This document shows positions 7,906 to 16,339 of a stretch of 57,794 nucleotides of DNA, piece by piece; the first letter of the stretch is position 1; every line of letters starts with the position of its first letter. Origin of the DNA: JAGLQA01 sp023135565 (lineage in GTDB: Bacteria > Acidobacteriota > Aminicenantia > UBA2199); contig DAOWCY010000014.1 in the NCBI GenBank assembly GCA_030639305.1, positions 1 through 57,794 on the forward strand. The letters are read 5' to 3'. Position numbers and translations under genes: made by a program. The notes under the pieces were generated by a model that was given only the letters and a program-made list of their open reading frames with translations, had not been told where the DNA came from and made no database searches.

Positions 7906-9015
7906 TTATCTTGTTGCCTCTGCCCGGGTAACTTTCAACTTTGAGAAAGACAACGTGCCGCCGGTAACTGCGTCCGGGCCACTAAACGAATTATCGCTTT
8001 CGGGAATGACACTTGCAAAGGTTTTAGGATAAGCATACTGCCAACTGCCTATGGTGGGAAAATAACCCACCAGCCTCGGCACTCGGGAGTTACTGGTGCC
8101 GGCGACCTGTGATACTGCGGAACTGCCCATAATGCTGACCAATCCGTCATTACCAAGGCAGTCAAATCTTTTTCCCGCAATCGTCCAATAGTAAGGCAAA
8201 TTGAATTGCCTGCCTCCCCCATCGCCCTTCTGGATGCCGTCAACGGAGGCGACGAATTGGATTGTTTCATCCGTAAACGTAGTATTGTCAGGAAACGTTC
8301 CGCTGGCGACACCGGTGAACGTCAGCTTAATTGTCGCAAATTCCTGGGGAACCCATGCGGCGGTAGTGTTCATATTCTTTAGCTGTGCGGTATAGCCGTT
8401 ACCGGTCCGGTCAGCGGCGGTGCTGCTGCCTGCGCAATCATTGAAATCGTAATAGGCTTTTAAGCCCGCTTCACTGCCCAACAGTTCCCGGTACATGTTA
8501 TCCTTGATTTGCGCCTCAGTCCGGGCCACATCCCAAAAACGGAATTCATCCATCATTCCATTAAAATAGACGCCATAGGAAACATATTTCGAGCCTATTT
8601 TGGTCCGGTAAGTTGAGACCGTGGTGGTGACAGTTAATTCTTTCTTACCGTTAAAATAACCGGTTAACTGGCTGCCGTTCTTAACGATGGCAATATGGGT
8701 CCATTGGTTTACCGGGATTACGGACGACGTAATGGCCTTCCAGCCGCCGCAAGGCCAGGTTACAATTTTCTGGCCTTGGATGGAAACATGAAAATCCGTG
8801 CTGTGATTATCGCCGCCGATAATTCTCATATCGTTACTGCTTGTAAACGGTTTGATCCAGAATTCGATCGTATTTTGCGCAGTATTCAAACCGATTGTTC
8901 CGCAGTCCAAATAATCGTCTACTCCATCAAACTTGAGAGCACATTTAGCGCTGTCCGAAAAGACGGGCAGGAAAGCCAATAAAATAATCGAAAACAACAC
9001 AATAATTTTTTTCAT
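7906..9015 (-). CDS. secreted LamG/concanavalin-fold protein
   Basis: A 369-residue exported protein with a signal peptide (1-20, ending PVFSDSA). Residues about 25-190 form a LamG-like jelly roll: ALKFDGVDDYLDCG, TIEFWIKPF, WTHIAIVKNGSQLTGYFNGK, YFNGMMDEFRFWDVARTEAQI and GLKAYYDFNDCAGS are the strand motifs of this family, typically a carbohydrate- or surface-binding domain. Residues about 225-369 hold a second beta-rich region I do not recognise. Start fixed by AAGGAG eight bases upstream. Divergent from the kinase at 9534 and probably a single-gene transcript. Confidence 0.85.
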   Translation of the reverse strand: MKKIIVLFSIILLAFLPVFSDSAKCALKFDGVDDYLDCGTIGLNTAQNTIEFWIKPFTSSNDMRIIGGDNHSTDFHVSIQGQKIVTWPCGGWKAITSSVIPVNQWTHIAIVKNGSQLTGYFNGKKELTVTTTVSTYRTKIGSKYVSYGVYFNGMMDEFRFWDVARTEAQIKDNMYRELLGSEAGLKAYYDFNDCAGSSTAADRTGNGYTAQLKNMNTTAAWVPQEFATIKLTFTGVASGTFPDNTTFTDETIQFVASVDGIQKGDGGGRQFNLPYYWTIAGKRFDCLGNDGLVSIMGSSAVSQVAGTSNSRVPRLVGYFPTIGSWQYAYPKTFASVIPESDNSFSGPDAVTGGTLSFSKLKVTRAEATR

Positions 9016-9468
9016 TTTTCGTTCTCCTTGAGAATAAATCCAACCGTCTCGATGGACTGTTCCATATGTTACGTTTATAATTTATCCTCATTATAATTAT
9101 ATTAATTTTTTCAAAAGTTTTTCCTGGGTAAAACTTTCAAAACCCATACGCTTTACACCATACTTAGTTTGCCCTTGCGCAAGGCTTTTCTTTGCCTGAT
9201 CCCCGGTTAGCGGCACCCTTCTATCGGGGAGGCCGCCACTGCCTATTTTCTCCTGTTGAACGGCACCGCTTCCCGAAGATCAAGCTATATTATAAAGGGT
9301 GGGGAAAAGAATTTCTATAACAAATGATTCAAAATATGCAACAAATCGTTCAAAGTTCAAGGAGGACTATAACGATTGTCTCACCACTATAAATATTGTC
9401 TCAAAACCAAAAAAAAGGAGGATTGGCAGCAAAATTGCAGCCCATGGATTTGGGGAATTTTTACGGGC
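9016..9468. other. 453-base non-coding gap
   Basis: Between the divergent LamG and kinase genes. No gene seen. Around 9375-9412 ATTGTCTCA occurs twice (ACGATTGTCTCACC and AATATTGTCTCAAA), preceded by CAAATGATTC / CAAATCGTTC words at about 9320-9352; these could be operator half-sites. The remainder is AT-rich or unremarkable. Confidence 0.5.
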
Positions 9469-9497
9469 TTGACATTTATGCGCTGAAAGTGTAATAT
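9469..9497 (+). promoter_or_regulatory. sigma-70 promoter of the two-component operon
   Basis: TTGACA (9469-9474), a 17-base spacer, and TAATAT (9492-9497), a near-consensus promoter. Transcription would start near 9504, giving a ~30-base leader before the ATG at 9534. It should drive the kinase, regulator and second kinase. Confidence 0.8.
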
Positions 9498-9533
9498 TAA
9501 CACATCTCTATACACCCGGTTCCCTGGAAAATA

Positions 9534-11063
9534 ATGGGTAAGAATAAAAATAATATTAACACGAATAAGACAGGCAAAATAATAATCCCCTTAACCTGCC
9601 TGGCGATACTCTTCTGGTTTCTCGAATCCTTTATTCATGCCTTTGTGCTCCATGAGGGCGATTTCATCTCCCGGCTGCTTGCCACCGGCGCACACGAAAC
9701 CTGGATGCGCCTATTGGTTGTGTCTATATTGGCTGCTTTCGGCCTCTACGTGCAGCATACCATCAACAAACTCAAAAAAGTTGAAAAACTGAAAGACATC
9801 AGCGAACGAAAACAGGTTGATGATGTCAAAAACCGGCTGCAAGTGGAAAAAACCATTGCCGATATATCGGCCCGTTTCGTAGGTATCTATGATACGGACG
9901 AGGCGGTTAACGAGGCATTGGCCGGCCTGGCCGCAATAACCCGGGCCGATCGCTCCTATTTATTCCTGTTAAATGAAGACGGCTCCGCGGCGGATAACAC
10001 CCACGAATGGTGCGCCCCGGGCACGACCCCCCAAATCGACAACTTGCAAGAGCTTCCCATGGAAACATTCCCCTGGTGGATGGAAAAATTAGATAATGAA
10101 AAAATTATCCATGTAACCGATGTGTCGAAATTGCCCCCGGAAGCAGCGGCTGAAAAAAAGATTTTAGAGAGCCAGGACATAAAATCACTACTGGTTTTCC
10201 CGGTCTATATCGGTGCGGAATCGGCCGGGTTTATCGGACTCGACAACGTGGAGGGTACATGGGAATGGCGGGATGTCGATATCGCCATTTTGCGCACTTC
10301 AGCGGAAATAATAGGCAATGCCTTAAATCGCAGCCGGGGGGAGAAGGCCCTGCAGGAAAGCGAAGCGCAGTTAAAAACCACGACAGCGCAATTGCAGGCC
10401 CTGGCTTCACATCTCGAAGAGGTGCGGGAAAAAGAACGCATCCAGGTGGCCAGGGAGCTTCACGATGAATTGAGCGCCATGCTGACAGTATTAAAAATGG
10501 GCGTCGTAGAAATATCGAACCGTTTAACCGGACATAGAAACAAAAAAGATTTTACAGATTTAATCGAAAAAGCCGGTGCCATGGAGAGTAACATTAATGA
10601 AAGTGTCCAGGTGGTGCGTAGGATTATTACCCGCTTAAGACCCGGTATATTAGACGATCTCGGTCTCATCCCGGCCATCGAGTGGTTGACCGGGGAATTC
10701 CGCGAGAGTTACGGCATGGACTGTAAATTAAACTCCTCATTGAACCGGATAGAACTAAACCGGGACCAATCTACAGCGGTTTTCCGCATCTTCCAGGAAG
10801 TACTGTTCAATGCGGCCAGGCATGCCCGGGCTACCCGGTTAGATATAACTTTGAAAAAGACAAACGGCTGTTTCAAAATGGAAGTGCAGGATAACGGCTG
10901 TGGTATTAAAAAAGCGGACATCCATAGGAAAGGTTCTTTCGGGTTAATGGGTATCAGGGAGAGGGCCAAACTCTATGGCTGGACATTCGACATATCGGGC
11001 GCCGCGGATGAAGGCACAAAAGCGAGCCTGACAATACCTTTTAGAGAGGCAAAAAATGAATAA
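9534..11063 (+). CDS. GAF-domain sensor histidine kinase (HisKA_3)
   Basis: A 509-residue NarX/DegS-class kinase. Two membrane helices (about 16-38 and 57-74) are followed by a short linker, a GAF sensor (about 105-265), a coiled coil, and the HisKA_3 dimerisation helix with phospho-acceptor His310 in VARELHDELS. An HATPase_c domain follows, with NAARHARATR (N box) and DNGCGI / GSFGLMGIRERA. Its stop overlaps the start of the NarL-type regulator by eight bases, so they are a cognate pair. The kinase core is strikingly like that of the REC-PAS kinase two genes downstream (RLRPGILDDLGLIPAI is identical), so the two arose by duplication. The ribosome site before 9534 is weak. Confidence 0.92.
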   Translation: MGKNKNNINTNKTGKIIIPLTCLAILFWFLESFIHAFVLHEGDFISRLLATGAHETWMRLLVVSILAAFGLYVQHTINKLKKVEKLKDISERKQVDDVKNRLQVEKTIADISARFVGIYDTDEAVNEALAGLAAITRADRSYLFLLNEDGSAADNTHEWCAPGTTPQIDNLQELPMETFPWWMEKLDNEKIIHVTDVSKLPPEAAAEKKILESQDIKSLLVFPVYIGAESAGFIGLDNVEGTWEWRDVDIAILRTSAEIIGNALNRSRGEKALQESEAQLKTTTAQLQALASHLEEVREKERIQVARELHDELSAMLTVLKMGVVEISNRLTGHRNKKDFTDLIEKAGAMESNINESVQVVRRIITRLRPGILDDLGLIPAIEWLTGEFRESYGMDCKLNSSLNRIELNRDQSTAVFRIFQEVLFNAARHARATRLDITLKKTNGCFKMEVQDNGCGIKKADIHRKGSFGLMGIRERAKLYGWTFDISGAADEGTKASLTIPFREAKNE

Positions 11064-11682
11064 AATTATTATCGTAGACGACCACCCTATATTTCGTTCC
11101 GGGTTGAAACAAATATTAAATAACGAATATGATATGGAGGTCACCGGTGAAGCGGAAAACGCCCGGGAACTCTACCAAACCTTAGAAAAAGTAGAATGGG
11201 ATTTAGTGGTGCTCGATATCAGCCTGCCCGGCGAGAGCGGCATCGATATACTAAAAGAGCTAAAATACCGGCACGATAAAGTGCCTGTGCTTGTTTTGAG
11301 TAACCACCCGGAGTCCCAGTACGGGGTAAGGTCTTTGAAAGCCGGGGCCTCCGGTTACATGACCAAAGAAGCGGTGCCCAGGGAGCTGGTGCTGGCCATC
11401 CGCCGCATCCTGACCGGCAGAAAATATATCAGCGCCGACCTGGCCGAAAGGCTGGCCGACAACTTACACAACAAGTCGGGTAAACCCGGGCATGAGAAGC
11501 TGTCGGACCGCGAGTTCCAGGTTATGTGCATGCTGGGATCGGGAAAAACGGTGGGAGAAATCGCGGAAGAACTTCTATTAAGCGTGCAAACAGTCAGCAC
11601 CTACAGGGCCCGGGTTTTACAAAAGATGAACATGAAAACTACCGCTGAAGTAACCCGGTATGTAATCGAGAACCACCTCTAA
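11056..11682 (+). CDS. NarL/FixJ-family response regulator
   Basis: A 208-residue regulator. The receiver domain (1-120) has the acidic pair D8-D9, phospho-acceptor D54 in LVVLDIS, and the conserved Lys in GYMTKEA. The C-terminal LuxR-type helix-turn-helix (about 145-205) reads LSDREFQVMCMLGSGKTVGE, then LLLSVQTVSTYRARVLQKM. GAGAGGC precedes the ATG. It overlaps the upstream kinase, which should phosphorylate it; the downstream REC-PAS kinase may feed into it as well. Confidence 0.93.
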   Translation: MNKIIIVDDHPIFRSGLKQILNNEYDMEVTGEAENARELYQTLEKVEWDLVVLDISLPGESGIDILKELKYRHDKVPVLVLSNHPESQYGVRSLKAGASGYMTKEAVPRELVLAIRRILTGRKYISADLAERLADNLHNKSGKPGHEKLSDREFQVMCMLGSGKTVGEIAEELLLSVQTVSTYRARVLQKMNMKTTAEVTRYVIENHL

Positions 11683-11717
11683 AAGACAAAGAGAGCAGCA
11701 AAAAAGAGATCCATGAA

Positions 11718-13184
11718 ATGAGTAAAGAAAAGAACGGTAAAAATGATAAAAAAGACAGGATCAAGGTCCTTGTGGTTGAAGACGATCAGTTGATGGTCTT
11801 CGACCTGGAAGAGAAGTTGGCAAGGATGAACTTTACCGTTGTCGGCACAGCCGAATCCGGGAGCGAAGCGGTCGCCAAAACCCGGCGCACCCGGCCCGAT
11901 ATTATATTGATGGACATCGTAATAGCCGGGGATATCGACGGCATCGAAACAGCGGAACGAATCCACGAAATCATGGACTGCCCGATCATATTTATATCGG
12001 CTTTTAGTGATGAGAAAATTATGCAGCGGGCAAAGTCGTCGGCTCCTTTTGCTTATTTGCTCAAACCTTTCCATGAAGGGGAATTAAAATTCACTATCGA
12101 GACAGCCTTTTTTAAACATAAATACGAGAAACAGTTAAAAGAGAGTGAAGAAAGATTAAAAGCGCAGTATAAAGCGATTCCCATCCCCACCTACACCTGG
12201 CAGAAAGTAGGGGATGACTTCGTATTGGTAGACTACAACGATGCCGCCATCGCATTTACCCGGGGCAAAATCATGAATTTCTTAGGCATCAAAGCAGGAG
12301 AGATGTACGCGGACAGGCCGGAGATACAGGAACATTTTACGCGCTGTTTCACTGAAAAAATACCTATCCAGGCGGAAATTTTTCAGCGCTTAAAAACCAC
12401 CGGGGAAGAGAAACACCTGGCCGTCAAATATGCTTTCGTACCCCCGGACCAGGTACTTTTTCACACCGAAGACATCAGCGCACGAAAGGTTACGGAAGAA
12501 AAATTAAAAACCACCACGGAGCAGTTGAAAGCCCTGGCGTCGCATCTCCAGGACGTAAGGGAAGAAGAACGAATCCAGGTGGCCAGGGAGCTTCATGATG
12601 AGTTGAGTTCAGTGTTAACGGTTTTAAAAATGGGAGTGGTGGAAATCTCGAACCGCTTGCTCAGGCATAAAAACAAGAAAGATTTTAAAGATTTAATCGA
12701 AAAAGCCGGTGCCATGGAGAACACCATTAATGAAAGCGTCCTGTTAGTACGCAAAATTATTACCCGTTTAAGGCCCGGGATATTGGATGATCTCGGTCTT
12801 ATACCGGCAATCGATTGGTTCAGTGAAGATTTCCAGGAGAGTTCAGGTATCCGCTGTACTTTTAGTTCCGAATTTGAACAAGTGGAACTAAACCCCGAAG
12901 AATCCACGGCGGTTTTTCGCATCTTCCAGGAAGTATTGATCAATATTGCCCGCCATGCCCGGGCTACCCGGATAGATATCCTTTTAAAAAGAGAAGACCG
13001 CCGGTTCAAGATCGAAGTACGGGACAACGGCCGCGGTATAAAGAATGGTGACATCCGGAGGAACGATTCTTTCGGATTGATGGGCATCAGGGAACGGGCG
13101 AACCTTTACGGTTGGGATTTCAGTATCGAGGGGATTACCGGCAAAGGCACAGTGGTGAGACTAACCATTCCGCTGCTCTCCTGA
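11718..13184 (+). CDS. hybrid REC-PAS-HisKA_3 histidine kinase
   Basis: A 488-residue soluble kinase with an N-terminal receiver domain (about 15-130; acidic E21-D22-D23, phospho-acceptor D66 in IILMDIV, Lys in LLKPFHEGE), a PAS-like segment (about 145-260), and HisKA_3 (phospho-acceptor in VARELHDELS) with HATPase_c at the C-terminus. There is no membrane segment, so input comes through the receiver: this is a relay kinase. It lies 35 bases after the NarL-type regulator. Its kinase core is a paralogue of the first kinase in this operon. A cytosine/thymine-rich repeat starts directly at the stop codon. Confidence 0.9.
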   Translation: MSKEKNGKNDKKDRIKVLVVEDDQLMVFDLEEKLARMNFTVVGTAESGSEAVAKTRRTRPDIILMDIVIAGDIDGIETAERIHEIMDCPIIFISAFSDEKIMQRAKSSAPFAYLLKPFHEGELKFTIETAFFKHKYEKQLKESEERLKAQYKAIPIPTYTWQKVGDDFVLVDYNDAAIAFTRGKIMNFLGIKAGEMYADRPEIQEHFTRCFTEKIPIQAEIFQRLKTTGEEKHLAVKYAFVPPDQVLFHTEDISARKVTEEKLKTTTEQLKALASHLQDVREEERIQVARELHDELSSVLTVLKMGVVEISNRLLRHKNKKDFKDLIEKAGAMENTINESVLLVRKIITRLRPGILDDLGLIPAIDWFSEDFQESSGIRCTFSSEFEQVELNPEESTAVFRIFQEVLINIARHARATRIDILLKREDRRFKIEVRDNGRGIKNGDIRRNDSFGLMGIRERANLYGWDFSIEGITGKGTVVRLTIPLLS

Positions 13185-13189
13185 GTTTT

Positions 13190-13380
13190 CTTGAGCTCCT
13201 CCTTATCTCTCTTGAACTCCTCCTGAGCCCTCTCGATCTCCTCCTTGAGTTCTCTTGATCTCCTCCTTATCTCTCTTGAACTCCTCCTGAGCCCTCTCGA
13301 TCTCCTCCTTGAGTTCTCTCGATCTCCCCCTTTCCCTCTGAGCGCTTCTTGATCCCCTCCTGAGCTCCTTGAGATCATGT
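13190..13380. repeat. 64-bp tandem repeat, polypyrimidine on + strand
   Basis: Two near-identical 64-base units (about 13201-13264 and 13265-13328), flanked by degenerate partial units, all built from CTCCT, TCTCTTGA and TGAGC words. The purine strand reads GAGGAGATnnAGAGAGnnCA. The period is not a multiple of three, so the open frames on the minus strand (Lys/Glu-rich, coiled-coil-like) shift register between units and are unlikely to be a gene. A related purine-rich stretch lies at 49419-49470, also directly after a stop codon. Confidence 0.8.
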
Positions 13381-13954
13381 AGTTTTTTTACTACACTGAT
13401 TTTCAAGTTTGTACTATTGTGTTATTTATAGAATGATACTACTATATAAGCGTAACGAAAACGGCATCATTTCAGCCGGATTTTCTAATCGGAATTTCCG
13501 GCCTTATGATGTGATCTTTAAAACCGTGTCTAACTTTTTTTCTATTCATTAATATAAAAGGGGTGTTTAAGGTAAGAGGAAGGCGGCACCCTTACCTTAA
13601 CCCCTTTCCCCACTCCCCCTCATTTGCAATTAATAATTAACGATTAAAATATGGGGATTCCTGTAAAGAGTTGATAATAAAGGGTTTCGGCGAGGAAACG
13701 CAGCGATTGTCCAGCACCCGGACAACCGGGACAAAAGCACCCGGTTTGCCCGGAAGATCGAGAATCACTCTGCCCCGGTTCCGGGTACGAAACATGAACT
13801 GCATGAGACTAATTTTCCCAAAAATTAATAGTTATGATCAAAAGTGTTGAAAAAAAATGATTCTTCTACTATAATATATTATTATCGATAACTTCGTGAA
13901 AGTTTGCTAAAAAACCAAAGCCCGCAGTATGAATCAAAAACGAACTTTTCTGTC
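13381..13954. other. 574-base non-coding gap with a large hairpin
   Basis: No gene seen. 13557-13607 can form TTAAGGTAAG/CTTACCTTAA (10 bp) stacked on AAAGGGG/CCCCTTT (7 bp) with a TGT bulge and a 14-base loop; it has no T tract. 13620-13650 is AT-rich (TTAATAATTAACG). A CGTGAAAGTTTGCTAAAAA word at 13895 is repeated at 14011. Confidence 0.55.
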
Positions 13955-14175
13955 AAAGTGGTTGGGAACGTGTTTCCCAGGCCCCTCATAGGGTGCGGAC
14001 GCCGTCCGCTCGTGAAAGTTTGCTAAAAAGATAAGCTTTTGGGCTAACCTGGTCGGATATACGGAGCATTGTAAATTTAGCATCCGGCAGCCGCAGCCTT
14101 TGTCGGATTTAATATGCTAAATGCTAATTGTTTTCTCCTATAGGGTGCGGACGCCGTCCGCCGCCGGCCCCTGAA
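13955..14175 (+). repeat. two N5-CGCCG-N5' mosaic elements flanking AT-rich words
   Basis: The first element has GTGTTTCCCAGGCCCCTCATAG leading into the 15-base palindrome GCGGA-CGCCG-TCCGC (13995-14009). The second has TATAGGGT before the same palindrome at 14147-14161. Between them are GCTTTTGGGCTAACCTGGTC (also seen at 27763) and the GCTAAAT/GCATTG words also seen at 7720-7810. The second element runs into the 5' end of the PAS gene and keeps its frame open, but is not thought to be translated. Confidence 0.75.
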
Positions 14176-14181
14176 AGAAGA

Positions 14182-15102
14182 ATGAAATTAAAAGACCTAC
14201 TAAAAAAAATCGGCCTCGACGCATCCCATATTTATGAAGTCGTACCCAGCGGTGTTTTTACTATCGACAAAGAGAGGAAAATTACCAGTTGGAATACAAG
14301 AGCCGCGGAAATAACCGGTTACTCTTCAGAAGAAGTTTTAGGGAAAACATGCGACTCGATATTTAAAAGTCAGTCCTGCCGGGGAAGCTGCGGCCTTTTT
14401 CCCTGTATGGTGAATAAACCCATCAGGGACGCAGAATGCGACATCACCACCAAAGCTGGTCAAATGAAAATAATATCCAAAAGCTCAGACTTGTTAAGAG
14501 ATAAAAAAGGTAATATTATCGGCGGGATCGAAAGTTTCGAAGATATTACCGAACGCAAAAAGATGGAAGTTATCCTGCATAAGAGAGCAGAAATCCTGGA
14601 TTTTATCGATCACCCGATATATGTTGTCAACGAAAACCTGGAATATCTTTTCGGCAATAGCAAACTCATTGCCCGTTTCGGTTTGTCCGCTTTAGACCAA
14701 ATCATAGGGAAAACATACGGTGAATTTCATACAGGAGATCAAACAGAGGATTTTGCCTGCAAAATAGCGGAAGTTTATAAGACCGGGGAAACGCTGCGAT
14801 ATGAGTACACCAGCCGCAGAGGTAACAAGGATAAATACTTACGCACCCTGAGCCCGAACACGGATATTAACGGAAGTGTTGTTTCCGTTACTGTATCGTC
14901 GGATGACATTTCCACCATAAAAACTGAAAAAATAGAGCAATTTATTACCATTTGTGCTTACTGCAAAAAGATAAAGGATGAAAAAGGTTTTTGGATAGAG
15001 CTTGAAGCCTATTTTGGGGAACGAATCGACTCGCAGTTCAGTCATGGTATGTGCCCTGCTTGTTCCATAGAGGCTTATCGTGAATTGGATTTGCTGAGAT
15101 AA
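14182..15102 (+). CDS. tandem-PAS protein with cysteine-rich C-terminal tail
   Basis: A 306-residue soluble signalling protein with no kinase or output enzyme domain. A first PAS domain (about 15-125: VVPSGVFTIDKERKITSWN, AAEITGYSSEEVLGKTC) carries five Cys in SQSCRGSCGLFPC. A second PAS-like domain follows (about 130-250). The C-terminal ~45 residues hold C-x2-C and C-x2-C motifs (ICAYCKKIKDEKGFW, then FSHGMCPACS), a tail I recall from many PAS and receiver proteins that probably binds metal. The frame is open from 14128, but those 18 residues derive from the mosaic repeat; ATG 14182 has GAAAGAAG upstream and starts at the expected place. Confidence 0.85.
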   Translation: MKLKDLLKKIGLDASHIYEVVPSGVFTIDKERKITSWNTRAAEITGYSSEEVLGKTCDSIFKSQSCRGSCGLFPCMVNKPIRDAECDITTKAGQMKIISKSSDLLRDKKGNIIGGIESFEDITERKKMEVILHKRAEILDFIDHPIYVVNENLEYLFGNSKLIARFGLSALDQIIGKTYGEFHTGDQTEDFACKIAEVYKTGETLRYEYTSRRGNKDKYLRTLSPNTDINGSVVSVTVSSDDISTIKTEKIEQFITICAYCKKIKDEKGFWIELEAYFGERIDSQFSHGMCPACSIEAYRELDLLR

Positions 15103-15159
15103 CGCCGGGTGGCCCGGTTAACCTCCCTTTTTTTTACATTACAAGTCTGCCATGAAATT

Positions 15160-15375
15160 AATATAGCCACAGAGCACACCGAGGACACAGAGAAAAAGCA
15201 AAAGAGACGGGCTTTTGATGATTGAGAAGCTAAAATTCCCCTCTTGAGACTTGCCAGGAGGGGTGGCACTGAGGGGCTTTTTTGTTTTTTGCCCCGAAGT
15301 GACGGGGTGTGTTAGCTCGTCGAAAAGCACCACCGTTCAACGCTTCCCCACGCGAGTGAGGTTTGTTAATTTCGT
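15160..15375. repeat. REP-like sequences in the PAS/S26 gap
   Basis: The 307-base gap 15103-15409 holds CCACAGAGCACACCGAGGAC followed by ACAGAG (15167 on), a decayed CACAGAG simple repeat; a hairpin-forming stretch TTCCCCTCTTGAG ... CCAGGAGGGGTGGC (about 15236-15270); GCCCCGAAGTGACGGGGTG (15292 on); and CCCCAC-GCGA-GTGAGG (15346-15361), a one-mismatch copy of the window's CCCCAC/GTGGGG module. Sequences like the middle two are common as repetitive extragenic palindromes in environmental genomes. Confidence 0.55.
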
Positions 15376-15409
15376 TATCTCCGGGTGAGGTTCGCATCAT
15401 GAAGAACTA

Positions 15410-15880
15410 CTATCTGAAAGGAGAAACTAAGAAACGCAGCAAACTTCTCACCCGGCGGCGCAGGTATAAATAAACAAGATAACCTTTGAGATATAACCGG
15501 GACAGGACAGGACGACGAAAACGATCCGGCCAAAAAATCATTTTGCCTCTGCGTTCTATTTTTGTGACTACGCCGAGAATATTCTCCCTCTCCACATGAT
15601 CCACCCGGCGCAAATTGTCTCCCCTGATAAAATAGGATTCCCCTTTAACCCGCACTACGCGGTGCAGGATTAACCGGTTTGTCTGCGGGTGACAAAAGGC
15701 CACCACTTCGCCGCGGTAGGGTGAAATTCCCGGCAGCGGCGAGACCAAAAGCACGTCGCCATCCAGGATAGAAGGTTTCATACTGATACCGGTGGCTTTG
15801 AAACGAAAAGCCGCTCCTTTTTTTTGAACTGCCCGCAGCAGTCCGGCCATGTCGGAACCGGAAAAAAAGATTTCAGCCAT
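15410..15880 (-). CDS. S24/S26-family signal peptidase-like protein
   Basis: A 156-residue protein with the signal-peptidase I fold signature: the catalytic Ser box ATGISMKPSILDGDVLLV (Ser33, followed by Met34), a GEVVAF strand, LHRVVRV in the position of the second catalytic box, and YFIRGDN. The His rather than Lys in that box resembles archaeal/ER-type or LexA-like members. There is no clear membrane anchor at the N-terminus; the C-terminus is basic with a hydrophobic patch (LYLKGYLVYLYL). It overlaps the PqqD-like gene by eight bases. The pair may process and chaperone a peptide precursor, but none is visible nearby. Confidence 0.8.
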   Translation of the reverse strand: MAEIFFSGSDMAGLLRAVQKKGAAFRFKATGISMKPSILDGDVLLVSPLPGISPYRGEVVAFCHPQTNRLILHRVVRVKGESYFIRGDNLRRVDHVERENILGVVTKIERRGKMIFWPDRFRRPVLSRLYLKGYLVYLYLRRRVRSLLRFLVSPFR

Positions 15881-16181
15881 CTACTTTTTTTACCATTTTT
15901 CGTTTAACCAATTCCTGAATCAGGCCGCCCACATCTTCTTCGATTACACCCGCTGGAGAATCATACTTCTCCTCGAGCATTTGGGCCACCGCTGTTAGGC
16001 TCTTCTTACCGTCTAAACTGTTCCAGATAGCTTTCCCGGTTTCGTTGAGGCTAAAGAGGTCGTCTTCCATATCCCCGATCCCGGCTGCTAAAGGGACTAA
16101 CACTAATTCACCCTCGATTTCTCTAACTACGATATCTTGCGAAATTTCATAGACTGCATCGAGCTCGATCTTTTCTACCAT
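15873..16181 (-). CDS. PqqD-family peptide-binding protein
   Basis: A 102-residue protein of the PqqD/RRE fold. The pattern V-x3-LVPLAAG, then FSLNETGKAIWNSLDGKKS, LEEKYDSPAGVIEEDVGGLI and ELVKRKMVK is the family's strand plus three-helix layout. PqqD proteins bind the leader of ribosomally made, modified peptides. ATG at 16181 has AGGAG seven bases upstream; the frame runs on to 16250 but that part lies in a repeat element. It overlaps the S26 peptidase start. No radical SAM or other maturase is encoded here. Confidence 0.8.
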   Translation of the reverse strand: MVEKIELDAVYEISQDIVVREIEGELVLVPLAAGIGDMEDDLFSLNETGKAIWNSLDGKKSLTAVAQMLEEKYDSPAGVIEEDVGGLIQELVKRKMVKKVDG

Positions 16182-16207
16182 TAATAACTCCTTAAAAGGG
16201 GACTCAT

Positions 16208-16335
16208 TATAACACAAGGGTGCGGCGCACCCAACCCATAAACCACCCAAAACTTTTGTTTAACGAAAAGCAAAGGCGCCCCCACTGCCGCGCAGCGGCT
16301 TATACCCTGCCCACGTGGTGGGCCGCCCCCCCCAC
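16208..16335 (-). repeat. mosaic palindrome cluster with all three GC modules
   Basis: N5-CGCCG-N5' reading GGGTG-CGCCG-CACCC on the minus strand (16218-16232), preceded on that strand by TTTATGGGTT; GCCGC-GCA-GCGGC (16287-16299); and GCCCAC-GTG-GTGGGC (16309-16323). It fills the gap between the DUF234 ATPase and the PqqD gene. Confidence 0.8.
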
Positions 16336-16339
16336 GCAG

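Noticed and set aside
13106..13406. Minus-strand open frames rich in KEEIERAQEEF-type residues
   Set aside because: They come from the 64-bp repeat, overlap the kinase gene, shift frame between units and lack a ribosome site.
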